DNA from: Brachypodius melanocephalos
Lineage: Eukaryota > Chordata > Aves > Passeriformes > Pycnonotidae
Direction of reading: 5' to 3'
DNA: 64,000 nt
Assembly (NCBI GenBank): GCA_013398615.1
Contig: VZSR01003798.1
Location: 13,403,117-13,467,116 of the forward strand
Below, piece by piece: positions 36,470 to 49,200 of this stretch; the stretch's first letter is position 1, and the number at the start of each line of letters is the position of its first letter. A program made the position numbers and the translations under genes. Below the pieces are notes generated by a model. The model had not been told where the DNA came from and searched no databases. It saw only the letters and a program-made list of their open reading frames with translations.

Positions 36470-37161
36470 TGTCCCGCCCCTTCAAACAATGGGCAAACGC
36501 AAGAGCGGGTTCGAGCCCGCGCTGATCGACATCCCAGCTCTGCGGCCGGCTCCAGGGGGGCGAGAATTCCTTCGCCTGAGCGCTGCAGGACGGCGCGGTC
36601 GAGAGCGCAGGCACGGGCTCCGCAGGGCGCCCGCAGCCGCTCCGTCCCGCAGCGCTCGGGGCGGTCCCGGTGCCGGCGGCGGTCCCGGCCTGCTCCGCTC
36701 CCCGCGTTCAAACGCCCCCCGCGCTCCCATAGGCTGCGCCGGCCCGGCCGCGCTCGGCCCCCGCCGCCCCGACCATGGCGCGGGGGAGCCCGGCGGGGAG
36801 TGAGCCCCGCGGGCGGCCCCTCACCGCGCCGCGCCCGGCAGAGCCCGCGGGGCCGGGACCGGCCACTCCGCCACCGCCACTCCGCCGCCGTCCAGGGGTC
36901 CGGGTCCTGCGGCAAAGCGGGGGCAGGCGGCGGCGGGGCGGGCAGTCCCCCCGCGGCGGGATGGGCCGTGCCGGCAGTCGGACATGTCGGTGGCTGCGCG
37001 GGGGGAGAGGCACGAGGCGGGCGGGCGGCGGGGCCGCTGAGCGGGCGGGCCCGGGGGCAGCGCGGCCGCTCCCGCGCTCCGTGCCCCGGCGGCGGAGCCA
37101 GGCTCCGGCGCACCAGGCGCCGCGGGAGAGAGACCGCACTTTTATCAAACTTAAACCTCCG

Positions 37162-37242
37162 CTCCCCTTCCTCTTTCTTCCTCTCTCCCTCCTCCCCCGT
37201 CCCCGCCCCTTCCCTGCCGTCCTCCTCTTCCTCCTCCCCCCC
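37162..37242 (+). promoter_or_regulatory. Long pyrimidine tract just upstream of the coding start
   Basis: About 80 bases of the plus strand are C and T with only a few isolated G, in CTCC, CTTCC and CCTCCTC words. It lies 130-210 bases before the ATG, within the likely 5' UTR or core promoter. Such tracts in vertebrate promoters can adopt single-stranded or triplex structures and bind poly-C or CNBP-type factors; that role is inference here. Confidence 0.6.
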
Positions 37243-37252
37243 GCGCCTTGCG

Positions 37253-37276
37253 ATGTTTATTCGGGCGGCTGCGTGA
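37253..37276 (+). CDS. Candidate upstream ORF in the 5' UTR (7 residues)
   Basis: ATG at 37,253 opens the frame MFIRAAA and stops at TGA 37,274-37,276, ending 94 bases before the main start codon. The base at -3 is G, a moderate context. If transcripts start upstream of this point, scanning ribosomes would meet it first, which could lower translation of the main frame. It is not in frame with the main ATG. Whether it is transcribed depends on the unknown start site. Confidence 0.35.
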   Translation: MFIRAAA

Positions 37277-37370
37277 GGCGCGGGCGGCGGCGCCGAGTTT
37301 CTCTCCCCCGGCCTGAGGAGTTGCAGGCGCGCACACGCTCGCCCGGCTCCGGGGGAGAGAAGGAAACAAA

Positions 37371-37403
37371 ATGTCTGCCAGGGCCGCGGCGGCTTCCACG
37401 AAG
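37371..37403 (+). CDS. First coding exon of an unidentified plus-strand gene (11 codons, partial)
   Basis: The sequence ACAAAATGTCTG gives a start codon with A at -3. Eleven codons follow, MSARAAAASTK, then a near-perfect donor AAG|GTAAGA at 37,403/37,404. The exon ends in phase 0. The N-terminus is Ala-rich with Arg4 and Lys11 and no acidic residue. Ser2 makes initiator Met removal and N-acetylation likely in principle. Support comes from the position in the CpG island, the in-frame GC-rich 5' UTR, the start context and the donor. Without splicing, the frame would run on to 37,916 through unremarkable Pro/Arg-rich residues, which looks like intron read-through. Eleven residues are not enough to name the gene. 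No second exon is recognisable in the window, so the rest of the gene lies beyond the right edge. Confidence 0.55.
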
Positions 37404-37633
37404 GTAAGACTCGGCCCCGGGGCGGCCGCGTTCCCTGCCCGCTCCGATCCTGCGGTTCCCCCGGCGCGGTTTTCCCATTGCCCCACCGAGCCCGCACCGC
37501 GGCGGCCGCGGCTTTACCCCCGCCCGTCCCGAGGGCATGGGCTAGCGCAGACCGAGGAGGTGGGCGAGGCGGGCCGGAGCCTCCCGGCCGCCTTCCCCGC
37601 AGAGCTTCCCTACTGCCTGCCGGGAGGGGCGCG

Positions 37634-38005
37634 CAGGTGGCCCGCACCCCCCCGGCCCGGGCCGCTGCCCCGCCGGCCGCCCCCGCCTGGCCTCCCACCT
37701 GTTGGGCGTGCGGGCCCCGGCCCCCGGCGGCGGGACGGCTGCGGCAGCCGGGCCCTGCCCCCGGGAGAAGCCCCCGCACTCCCGCCGGTGCGCTGGCCGT
37801 GCCCTTTTGTTCCAGGCTGGAGCCGGGTAGCAATTAGGAAAGGTTCAACCGGGAGAGTCCAGTACTGCAGGATTTTTTCTGTGGCCGCTGAATCAGTCGG
37901 GGATGATTGTTGCTGACATACGGTAAACAGCTTTGGGGCGGCAGTAATCCGTCAGAAACTTGTGCCGGTCCTCCACCTGATCCGTAGGTGTTGCCGGTGC
38001 AGGTG
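37634..38005. promoter_or_regulatory. Cluster of four CAGGTG/CACCTG E-boxes in the start of intron 1
   Basis: CAGGTG at 37,634-37,639, CACCTG at 37,696-37,701, CACCTG at 37,974-37,979 and CAGGTG at 38,000-38,005. This E-box variant is the core bound by the ZEB and SNAI repressors and by some bHLH activators. The last two lie 21 bases apart. Co-occurrence could be chance in GC-rich DNA. Confidence 0.35.
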
Positions 38006-40236
38006 CACGTTGCGGGGTGTGTACTCTGACCTCCCCCGGCACTGCGCGGCGGTGAGTAATGCCGAGCGGCCCCGGGGGAGAGAGGTGGAGTTAGGAACGC
38101 TCAACAGGTTATTTCTCCGTCGTGTAAAATTAAAGGTTCGCTTTGAAACTAGTTTGAATTTGAATTTCGAACTAATTTTTTAGCTTGTGGCGCCTGAGTA
38201 GTTGCTCCGGCTTCAGCGCGACGAGTTCCCGTCGTGTGTGCTAGCTGGTGTTACCGGAGCTCGGCTTAGTGGTGTTTGCTTTCGAGTGAAACTATGTGGT
38301 TTCGGTCTGATGACACTTGCTGGTATGCACTTACTCAGAAGTGGTATTCTACAGGCCAAAGTAAAATGTACACCTTACTGTATTACTACCGAAAAAGGGG
38401 GTACTTGAGATACTAAGTAACAAACTTACTACTGTTGTAAGATACTGTTAGCTGGCGACTTTACCAACACCAGAGTCTTACTTTCGAGGTGTGTTCAAGG
38501 CAACCTCAGCTTCCAGAGTGGAATTTAGAAAACTTAAAAGCTAATGTTGACTAGTGGGTTTCATGCCTCATTTTAAGTATGCTTCCGGAGGTGTTGTGTT
38601 ACATTTTAACATATACACACGCACATTTCAACAATGAATTGGAAGAGTAACTTGTTTTGGGTAATATTTCACGCTTCTGCTATCACCTAGCTATGGAGAC
38701 GGATAAAACATACTTTTTAGCCCTTTTCAAATGCACTTATGTTAACAATAGGAGTTGAAGATAAATGTTTTCTTGAATAGCGTTGTGTTAGAATTCTGCT
38801 GTGTGAGGTATTGTGAGAAATTGCATCAACTTAAATTTTGCAGATTTTTTTTTTTGGTGGGTGCAAAATCGGTGTATAAAATTGTAATTTCTGGTTCAAA
38901 ACACTCTCTTAAAATACAGCTATTTTGTGAGGCTGTGGACAAATGTTGCCTTCCACACTTGCATGTACTGTCTTGAAGTGTTTTTCTATTTTTAAGTATG
39001 GAAGTGTATTTAAAGTTACAGAAGTGTACAGAAAGTGTATCTGTTTTGGCTGTAGACTGGTGTACAGACTGTGTTAATTGGGAGTTGTATCTTGCCATAG
39101 CAGTTATTTGAAACTCCTTCTGCTCATGGTCATATCACATTGGCCCTTGGAGCTTGCATACATGCATACAGTATCAGCCAAACTAATTATACTGAAAGGT
39201 ATGTTAATTTAAGAATGTTGCAAAATATAGTCTCACTGGGATTTAGCTCTTTGCTGGGATGCTTTCACATTTTAAGTCATGTAATTGAAATAGCATATCT
39301 TTCTCAGGAAAAAAACCTCACTTTGTAAGTCCTGTGACTGTCAGTGTAAATTCTTGTCAGTGATAACTTTTTATCAGAATTATTTCTTACCTTTTTATCT
39401 TGATCATAGAAATGTCTTCAGAGTGTAGAATCTGATGCATACAGTTTTATATGCGTTTCATTGTCAAAACAGAGGTGCTTTCCGTAGATGGATAATGTTG
39501 TTAATGGTATGTCAACTATTAGTTCCTGGGCCATTTTCTGTGTAGTTTTAATAGTTACAGACAAGGAGATAAAAATGTTTTTGGAAATACTAGAATATTG
39601 AGGGATTTCTGTGTTCACATTCTAGATCTTGTTTCCTTTAGTTGCCTATTTGGACATGGTATTTAGTTTCTCTTTTTTGGGATTGTAGTGCATTAAAAAA
39701 GCCTCTGTGAATGATTTTCTCTTAACATTTACTTATACTTTTGAGCTTTGTGTCCATATCCACAGTTACCTTTCCACGTTTGACCAGACAAAACCTAAAA
39801 AGAAAAAGAAAAAAATTATTTTTCACTAGCTGACTAATTCTTATTTGCACATCAGATAATCTTGGCTGCTGTGATTGATTGTGTCACGCCGTACTATCAA
39901 CAGTCTTTAACAAACAGTTTCACTGCCCTTCAGTTTTGATTACTTAGCTTTTTCCCCTACCATGCTGTAAAAGAATGTGGTTTTCTTAAGGTGTCACATT
40001 CTTGTTGTAGCTGTTGGTAATATACAGTAGAAAATGGTGGAGAAATGAAGACTTGCTAGAAGTTTAATCTGGTCATGGCTGTTACTGCAAAATTTAAGGA
40101 GCCTAATCTCTTCTGATGTCTTTTTGAACAGTACTAATGGATGCCATGGGAATGACTCTGTCAGGGGGCCTTAGTAATGAGATGTAAACTTTCTGCCTGC
40201 CTGTAAGTTGGAGATTCAGATACAGTCCACACTGGT

Positions 40237-40276
40237 TAAAAAAACAAACAAACAAACAAAAAAACCACCCCCAAAA
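40237..40276. repeat. A-rich (CAAA)n simple repeat
   Basis: An A run leads into four CAAA-type units, another A run and CCACCCCC. It resembles the longer A-rich tract near 1.75 kb. No retroposon body is recognisable next to it. Confidence 0.75.
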
Positions 40277-43200
40277 GCTTTTAAATTGTAAATGGGACAG
40301 AACTTACTGACTCTCTGAGCCTTTTTGAATGCTGAACCTGAGTTCTTGAGACTTGTTCCTATTTTTAAATACATTCATTAGGAGTATTTCAGTCTTCCAT
40401 CTCAGTCGTGTAACTAATTGTATTTCGGTTATTCTAACTGGCTTTCTAGCTCTAGGCATGTATCTGTTAGCTACCCCTTGAATCAGGAGCTGAGAGCATG
40501 ACTGTGTTAATGGTTCAAGACATGCTGATTGCAAGGACTCCTTGGTTTTCTGTTTTATGGGCAATAACTTGTGGTTTCTTTAAGTATGGGTTAGTGTTGT
40601 ACCCAAAATCTTACTTGGAAACACCAATGGATTTGTTTCTTGTAGAGCATATATGTGCAAATGTTTTTAAAGTGGTTTTTAATTCAGTCTGTGAGACAGC
40701 TAAATTTGGAGCAATATTTTAATTTTCCCGTCTAAGTCTGTATATGGGCACTGTAAAGTTAGATCAGTTCTTATTTGGTTGTTCATGAGATTCTTCAACT
40801 GGAACAACAAAGAAATAAATACATAGAAGATGTATATGGGAAAGTAACTCATATGCAGTTTAACCTAACAATCTACCTCCTATATGGAAAAAAGAGCCTT
40901 TAAAATACTGCATTTAATTTTGCTACTGTTTCTGTAAGTTGTATTTGGACCCTAGGAAATACTAATTTTAATGTTCTGGTAGGTATTTTTCAAAGAATAA
41001 TTTATATGGGTAGTATTTCAGGCTTGGATTTTCTTGAATTCAATGTTCCAGTTAGGACTATCAGCAGCTTCAGCTACCAAATGATATTTCAGGTGCATTT
41101 TCCAGTATGACTTGGGCTGCAATGTGAGAAGAGCTGCCAGCTCCACACTCTGTAGGTCATTATGAAGTGTATTCTGGAGTTTGCTTCTGGTTCAATGTGC
41201 AGCATAAAGATTACTGTAATGTAAACAGAGCTTGGAATCTGACGGTGCCTGGCAACTGGCTCCACCTTTATAGAGTGGAAAATCAGTAAGGCCTTATCAG
41301 TGACCAGCTAGCTAATCTTTGCGTGAAGTAAAACATCTAGAAATGGGTGATTGTACATCACAGATATTCTAACATGCACACTGTGCTACTGCTTATGAGA
41401 ATGGATACTTCTGTCTGTGGTAAAAAAAGCTCAAATTTTGAATTTGTGCTTGAAGTCAAGTGGTTATTGAGCTTGAATATATGTCTGTTGACACTGCAAT
41501 GTACCATTGTAGTCAAAACCTTCTGTGTACTTGTGAAAATACTTGGTTTTTAACTACTCAGAGTAAGGTACTGAGTTGGAAACTGACTAGTGGACTACTC
41601 AAGCTCGGAATCGTGCTAAATATGTCGAGTTTATTAGTTGAAGTGCTATGCAAAAGTATTGTCTATCTCAGGTCAAAGCGCTCATCCAAAAGCTTTGTAT
41701 CAATGTTGAAGTTCCCACCAAGGACTGAAGTGTTCACCCATTTTTTTTTTGCCACTAAGCTTTCAGTGTGAAATAGGATCCTCCTGTTTTCTTCTCCTGT
41801 CCTCTATACCCAGTGGGAAGGCCATGTCTTGTGTACACACTGGAGTGGTAGGGGAAAATCTGATTAGTCACAGTGTGGGGGGAGTAAAGCCATGTACATG
41901 TGCATTTCAAAATTAATAGTCCCAATATTTGGTTTGTAACACTGTCAAATTCTAAGTGTCATTTTGAGTTAAGGGGTAGTATTTGAAACAAATGCTTTAA
42001 TTGTTTTTGTTATGGATTAAGAAAGACATTTGTCATTTATATCCCCACAAATATTTCTGTGTTATCATGGTATAAATACAACAGAAATAGTTATCAAACT
42101 GTGCCCAGTGCTTTCTCAGGCAAATATATTACTAATGACTTCTTCACTGAGTGTACTGATTAAGCAAACAGCCGTAGGGAAGTCTTAAAATGAATTCCAT
42201 GAGTCTGTGCAGTGTATTTATGCTGAGTCCAAAAAGTCCTGAAATGAAAACACTGTCTTGTCTTATAATTATGCTATTTTAGGGACAGATTATTCAAATA
42301 TGCACTGTACAGTCATAAATAGTAGGGGTGCTCTTGTTTCAAGGGGCTGTGACGTGCTTGAGTTTAGGATTTGAGAAGATGGAGGGACACATTCAGCTGA
42401 ACACTTCAGGTCCAGCATGGATCCCTTGGAGACTGCAGAGTAGCAAGTGCTGCTGAGGCCCCAAGTGTGGTGACTTGTCCAGGGACAGTGATGTCTGCTT
42501 GGTTATCCATGGGATTTTCCTGCTGTGCTGTGCTCTTAGGCAGCTCCTTGAGCCCCAAGCTCTGTGGGCTGTTTGGGTTATGTGGATGGGCTACTGCAGC
42601 TTTGGAGAAGTGCCTCAGAGTGTGTAGGACTGGGCACTTCGCTTTCGTTTACTATTCCTGACTGTTTTCAGTAGCTCTTTAGAGGTCTTTCCTGCGTTTG
42701 CACATCAAGGTTTATTTAGACACTTGGAAAGGTGAACTATATTGTTGGTGCTAAAAATTTAGATATTGGCTGTACATTAAAAAAGTATTTATTTTCACAA
42801 GAGTATTTGGAAATCTCTAATAGGATTCTTGTTTCCTAATCCATTATAAACAGATGTTCTACCCTTTTGTGGTGGGGGAGGGCAGCCTAAATTCAGTAAG
42901 ATGATAGCAGTAGGGAGTATAGGGTTGAAGAAGTTCACATTCTTAGAAGAAATGGGCAAATGTGACCTTTTTGGCCTACATAACTCATCATAAGGTGTAT
43001 GGTTAACTTCCCATAGCAGAGGAAGCAACAACAGAATTTGGTATGGCTCTGATGGCCTTTTCGTCTCCCCACCCCCAGATATACAGGGTTCTGATATGCT
43101 GAAAATAGAAATTGAGCAAAAGTAGGCAGTTTGTTTGATTTGTAGTTTCCCAGTAAGTACTGCACTGCAGAGCAGTCTTCTGTCTTCCTCACATTTGCCT

Positions 43201-46200
43201 TTTACATTTGATTTTTTCTTAGGAACTTAATTATGAAATATTCCCCCACCCCTCCTAAAAAGGCAGTAATTAGTTTTCAACTTGTGATCCTTTGGGACTG
43301 TATGGGCAGTTCCCTGTCTGGTTTGAATGGGGTCCAGTAACAGTGTCTTCCCCTCTGCCCCACTGGGTCAGCAATCACTTTAACAGATGGCCCCCTTCTC
43401 TGTATCCAGCTTAAAAATTTTCTTGTAAATATTAAATGGACCTGTTCCAGCTATTTACACTCTGGGCTGGTGACTATTTCTTAGGATGTATCCAGATGGG
43501 AGATAGAATGAGCAAGGTGCTTGGAGACTTGTTAATACACTTCAGAACATATGGTCAAGCGTTTGGACAGGGCTCTGGGAGATGAGTTTGTTCGGCTGAA
43601 ATAACATCCACTGCTCTTTCCTGCAAACCTTCTTGGGACTCTTCCTTTAGACAGCCATGGTGCTCTTGCAGCATTAATGACTGAGTTATATTCAGCAGGA
43701 ATTCAATAACACAAAAATTACTAAGAAGTAACTTGTGGCTGAAGAGACATTGCTCACATTTTCAGGTTAATTAAAAGGAAAGTAATAACCTTAAATTATA
43801 ACCAGAAGCAATAGCATAATGAAACGGGATAGATTGTGAAATTTGAGTAATGATGTCAGTTTTTCTATTACTTAAATTACAGCAGTGGTGACATGACTTT
43901 GACAACGGACTGACCTGGCACATGTTGCTATTAAAAGGTGTATAAAAACGTATTTTAAAGTTTTTAAAAAAATAAATAAATAACCAAAACAAACAATGTG
44001 TAGACAGATGCTTTCAGCCTCATTGAAAATATAATAGGCGTAAATTATGTAATCTAAAAATTTATTGGCTTTAATGGAAAGTAACAATTGAAATGACTAG
44101 CTGTATAGCTCTAGAAGTAACTTTGAGATGCCACTTGACAGTGTGGTATCAATTAATTAGTTAGTTATAATTTGCATGGAATCAGGATAGTACCTGGGGC
44201 TAACACTGCCAGTTATTGTTTATATGAACAAATTCCACGACTCATAATAAAGATGTAATTCACATTCATTTTGGCTGACTGGCTTCCCCAGAATTAATTC
44301 TGCAAGAAGGCCAGATCATGTTAACCCTCTCATCACTGGATGCTTGTTTAAAAACTTCTTCATGTCACTCGACCCAGCATTGTTCCTACATATTATTTGG
44401 AAAAAGTGCTCCTTTGCCTATGAATGCCTTCACATGAATTAGTTTCTCAGCATGGTGTTAGGTGACAGGGATAATGGCTTTTCCAATAAACCTGCACTCC
44501 TGAAATAATTTTTCAGTGGGTATTAAGATCTTGAAGCCAAGCTTAAAGACATGGCTTTCTGACAAAAGAACTTGTGTTTCCTCCAGAATTGAAATGAAGT
44601 TGTGGAAAGTGATTGGCCATTGCATACAGGATAAACCTCTCTGTTAATAACCCAGCTATGTAAGAATGGAAATTCCTGGAGCATAATCTCATATGAGAGA
44701 GCTAAATGCACTTGCATTTTGATTGGGTTTTGCTCTCTATGGATAATGTAGGCTGGATTAATATTCCTAAAGCAGGGAGCATTTAGCTAGGAAGTACAAG
44801 AAAGGTATACAGGTTTACAGAAACAATGTTGATGGCTTGAATGAAGGACATGTTTCCTCTGAATCAGATACATTGCTGTAGAAGCACTCTGTGAGGTTAT
44901 TTTTTTCCAATGCTCATGTAGTTTATTGTGGGTTGTTTATTATTGGTGGTTCAATGGTAAATCCCCCCTAGAACTGCCCAGGAAAGTGCTGAGTTTCAAA
45001 CGAGGGGATCTGTTGTTTAAATTGTTTGAATACCAGTGCTAACATAAAAGGTTTTCTTACTTGTTGTGTTTATTTGCTGTCAGTAAATGTCTCTATCTTG
45101 GGAAGGCGTGTTAAGGAATAGCAAGGAGCCAGTGGTTGAGACTTACTGAGATAGTTTCTCCTTTAGCATGACCAGTGGTGTTGGGTTTTTTTTTCCCCTT
45201 CCTGCATGATGAGGGCACCTTTTAAGTCAGTTGCGTTATTGGTAATACTAGGATTGTCTTTCTGGCTGTAAACTTGGTTTGCAATAAGGTGAGATTTACA
45301 TCCTGCACTTGAAGTTCTATTAGCATTGTAGTTTAAACAGGCAGGAGATGCCTTTTAGACATAAATGTGATGTTTCTGCAGGATGTGTTTCACTAGCCTG
45401 AACTTCTGACTGCATTTATTATCTCCATTAAAAAAAAAAAATCAACCATGCCTTGAAAGTACTTCAAACAAAAGCGAGCAGTTAAAAAAATATTACATAG
45501 GCATTTTTCTTTCTTATTTATGATGGAGTTAAAATTGAGAATTTTTGCCTTGTTCTTTATATTTGGTTTTTCTTCCTCCTGTGTGAAAGATGAATGCTTG
45601 AATCATCTCTAGTGAAGTAGCAGAACTAGATTAGTTAGTGGTGCTGGTGGTGTGCAGCAAAAGGGCTACACAGGACAAGGTGAAGGGAACTGGGGAGCTG
45701 CCAGGACAGATCCTGTGCAGGGAGCCTTGGGGTCAGCTTGGTGACTGCATCCTCTGCTTTGGGGCACCACACAAACACCTGAATCAAATAGTGGGTTGAA
45801 ATAATTTTGACTGCCTGATTGGGCTGTTGGCAACTAAATGCTACATTTTCAATCTTGTGAGGTAGATTGACTGATTGTTAGATCTAATTTTGCTTTTCTA
45901 TTTCTAGAAAAATCTGTTGTTGAAGTCAATGACTGGCCTTGCTTGGCTATGAGTAAATTGCTTGGCATGTTTATAGCTGGCAACAGTAATTTTTCTTTTG
46001 TCTGATAGAAAGTACTGATTTTCAACTGGAACTAAGCCCTTACTATGAAAATTGCATTTTGCTTGCTCTACCTTTTAACTTCCAGAACAGAACCTTTTAA
46101 TTTACTCAGCAGGTAGGTGCAGTCTTGCTGTATTTAAAAATCAGTTTTGTAGAAAGTAACTTTAAATATTTTGGAACACTTGTTAAGAAATAAAAAAACC

Positions 46201-49200
46201 CCCAAGACTTCAAAGATATTTCTACTTCATAAACTACTATGCATGGTTACAAAACTTTGTCAATAGTTTTCCCTCTATCAGAAGAGCAGACTTTGATGTT
46301 TTAATGTTCCTTTATTTAATTTGTACATTATTCTGAGTTTCCTGGATATGCTTCTGTGTAGAGGTTAGTACGTAGATGACCAAAACATAATACCTAAAAT
46401 CTGTCTTTACTGTCCTAGCCCTTCAAGCAATGTAATTATGTTGCTTCCAAGTGATAAGCCAAGGCAATTTACAGATTACTGGAATGCTTGAAAACACTGA
46501 CCTTTCAGGTCACTCAGAGCACTCCTATTATGCAGAGATTGCTGTGGCACTGTTGTAATGTGCTGGCCTGTCACATGCTGACTAACTTGCAGAAAGCTTT
46601 GATGCAGCTGTTTTAAAAATGCTTTTGCTGACTGATAGGCACTTAGGCTACTGCCTGTGAACAAAGCCAGCTCTCATTCCATGCTTTTAGCCCCCATTTT
46701 CTATAACAACACTTCTTCCCTGCTGACTACACACACAGTTCTTATCTGGGCCCAATTGTTGACTTGTCTCCATTTAAATTGTGTTTGTGTTAATTTTCAC
46801 TTCAAAAATAGTCATGTTTGTGAGAGGGATGCGGTTGGTGTGGTTTATTCAGAGCTGCTGCAAACAAGCAGCCTTGAAAAGTTCAGCGGTGGCTGTAAAG
46901 AGTGGGTGGATTAGGGAGAAGAAAGTGTGTGTGACTGGGGAGAGAAGGGATTAAAAAACAATGGTCCTTTATTGATGACGAGTACAGTGGAAAGCAGTTT
47001 ACTGCAATGGAGCATATAGTCTATAGTTTGAGCTCTAATGTCTTTCCTTGAATTGGTGTGAAGAATAAGAAGAATTTGACAAATGTTTCCTTTTAGAGTC
47101 TGATGCTTACTGGGCATCATACATGGTAATTATGCCAGTACCTTCTTTGGTATTAGACACAGGGCTAGAACATGAATAGAGATTAAGCTGACTTGATTTT
47201 TTATTTACTGTCTTTACTTTTATTTAGTTTTATTAGTAGTCGTTAGATCAGGTAGTGCCTGAATTGCAGAGATCATGGGAAGAGGAGAAGTAAGTACAAA
47301 AGAATAAAATCTTTAATTCCAGTAGCCTGGTGAGACTGTTAGAAGGATGTTTTGGTTTGTTTTTTTTTCCTTTTGCAAAACACAGAGGATCCATGTTGTA
47401 TCTGAAAATGAGGTGCTGGATGTCTGGGGGAAGTAGACATCTAATTCAAGTAAGACTCTACGTAAGAAGCACGATAGCCTATTACTTATGAAGGACAAGT
47501 TTAGGAATTCACAATTTAATTTTTGTTTCCAGGGAACATGTTTATATTTAATATATTCTGTTGGTTGTCTGTATCTCAGATTCTAAGCCTGTTAGAGTTC
47601 AGTGCATTTGGATCAAAAACGAAGCATCTCTGGTCTATTCTGCTTAGAGGTGGAAAATAAAGAGGTAACATCTGATTGATACTGTATATATCATATATGG
47701 CATTTTATATAATTCTGAGCTTCTGTTGTACAGCATGGCATCATTGTCTCTGTGTTTGGGGGGAGTGTGACATCAGGAATTCACCTCTTTACTGCAATTC
47801 CAGTCACTGCAAAATATGCACAACCTGTGCCTAAAATCTCTTGAAGCAGTAGTGTTGTGTCTGCAAGGATAAGCATTGCTCAACTTAAAATTGCCTTTTG
47901 ACCACATACTATACAGTGACAATGCACTAAAACACAAATTTCAAGTTGTAAAAGAATGTAATGTGTTTTTCCTGCTATAACAAGGCAGTGAAGAGAATAA
48001 AATGAGTAATGATTTTACAACAGGAAACTAACTGAACAGTATCGTTACGTAGTGAGTGCTTTCTGTTTTGGCTATGAACTCTGTACTAATTGTGGTGATT
48101 GGTAGAACAAAAATATATGTTTTCATATGCATTTTGTAGTTGCACCTTAACTTTCATAGAAGAAAACGTTTTCCACAGCTCAGATCAACGTGTGTTAATC
48201 TGGATCATTTTAAATGGCACAAACTTACATGTGTTGATAATATTACAGTGTCTTTGAGAGGATTACATTTCAGAAAAAGTGACTTCTGAAGGTGAACCTA
48301 CAAAAATGATTTGAAAAGATGCAACTAAATCAATACATTGATACAAGAGGTGCAGATTTAGATATTGTCACTGCACTTAATTTTCTGCTGCAAGTCATTA
48401 GAAGTTGCATGACTGAAGATATGACTGTTATCAGTCAAGCTTTAAAAGCATTCTGGCAGTAAGTTTTGTTTTGCCGTTCAATTCTCGCTTTAATGATAAA
48501 GTTGTACTGCAGCTGTCTTGGCTGGAACTACTCTTTCGTGTCTCACCTTTCTGATGAAGTTTTTCACGGTTTTTCATTCTCACTTATTTAGTCTTTAGGA
48601 TTGTTTTTCCAAAGAATACTCTGGATTGAATGGTGTCTCTGCAAGCTGTGGTTTCCTGCTAGGTTTTCTATTGAACTGACTCATCAAACAGATTTGTCTG
48701 GTGTCCTGAAGCTAAACTCTTCTGGCTTCTTACTCATTTAGGGGGATGTTCCTTTGAAAAAACTATGGCTTGCTGAATTTGCAGGTTTGTAGATAACTCA
48801 GTTACTTTCTTCCCCAATGTCTCATTCTCAGTGACAGCTAACTTGGTAGTTTTTTGGGGCAACAGTTGAATTAACTGAAGCTACAATCTGGGACAAACAG
48901 ATAATTCACCAATATTGTACAGGCTTTTCAGCTGTTAACCAAGTACTCATCCAGTTTCTTCTCCAGCTGGTTGGATAAACAACTAGAATGTCATTCATAC
49001 TTTTCCATTTCAAAAAATGTGCTGAGTAAACGAAAAAGACATCTGCCCATTAAGCACAGATGGGAAATACTTGCTAAGAGGTGGATTTGATGGGTAGCAT
49101 CTCTCAGTAATTATGTATAGACTTTTATTTTTAGACTTTGTGTTCAGAGTTCCTCTTCTGAAATACTCTACGTGCTTCTCATCTTCACCATAGCTTGGCT

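Larger units (their letters stand above)
36470..37850 (+). promoter_or_regulatory. CpG-island promoter, TATA-less
   Basis: Across roughly 1.4 kb the sequence is very GC-rich with dense CpG, starting abruptly at GTCCCGCCCC and fading after about 37,850. Sp1-type GC boxes are visible at 36,473-36,480 (CCCGCCCC), 36,935-36,942 (GGGGCGGG) and 37,201-37,210 (CCCCGCCCCT). No TATA box sits at a sensible distance. The plus-strand first coding exon lies near the 3' third of the island and the donor is inside it, as is common for broadly expressed or developmental vertebrate genes. Transcription probably starts at several sites between about 36.9 and 37.3 kb, but the exact positions cannot be read. A divergent antisense transcript is possible. 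Confidence 0.85.

Noticed and set aside
36507..36524. GCGGGTTCGAGCCCGC, resembling a tRNA T-arm and B box
   Set aside because: No acceptor stem, D arm or anticodon arm can be drawn upstream, and the spacing of the stem and loop is wrong; it is a chance palindrome in the CpG island.
36775..37407. 210-codon plus-strand frame starting with MARGSPAGSEPRG
   Set aside because: Compositional Arg/Pro/Gly-rich frame in the island; it is out of frame with the supported start at 37,371 and runs across the donor site.
36466..37833. 455-codon open frame on the minus strand across the CpG island
   Set aside because: It is Pro/Arg/Gly/Ala-rich, has no domain, spans promoter, exon and intron of the plus-strand gene, and is expected where GC-rich DNA lacks stop triplets.
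37371..37916. Unspliced 181-codon extension of the exon 1 frame
   Set aside because: A strong donor lies after codon 11, and the rest is low-complexity Pro/Arg-rich sequence typical of intron read-through in GC-rich DNA.
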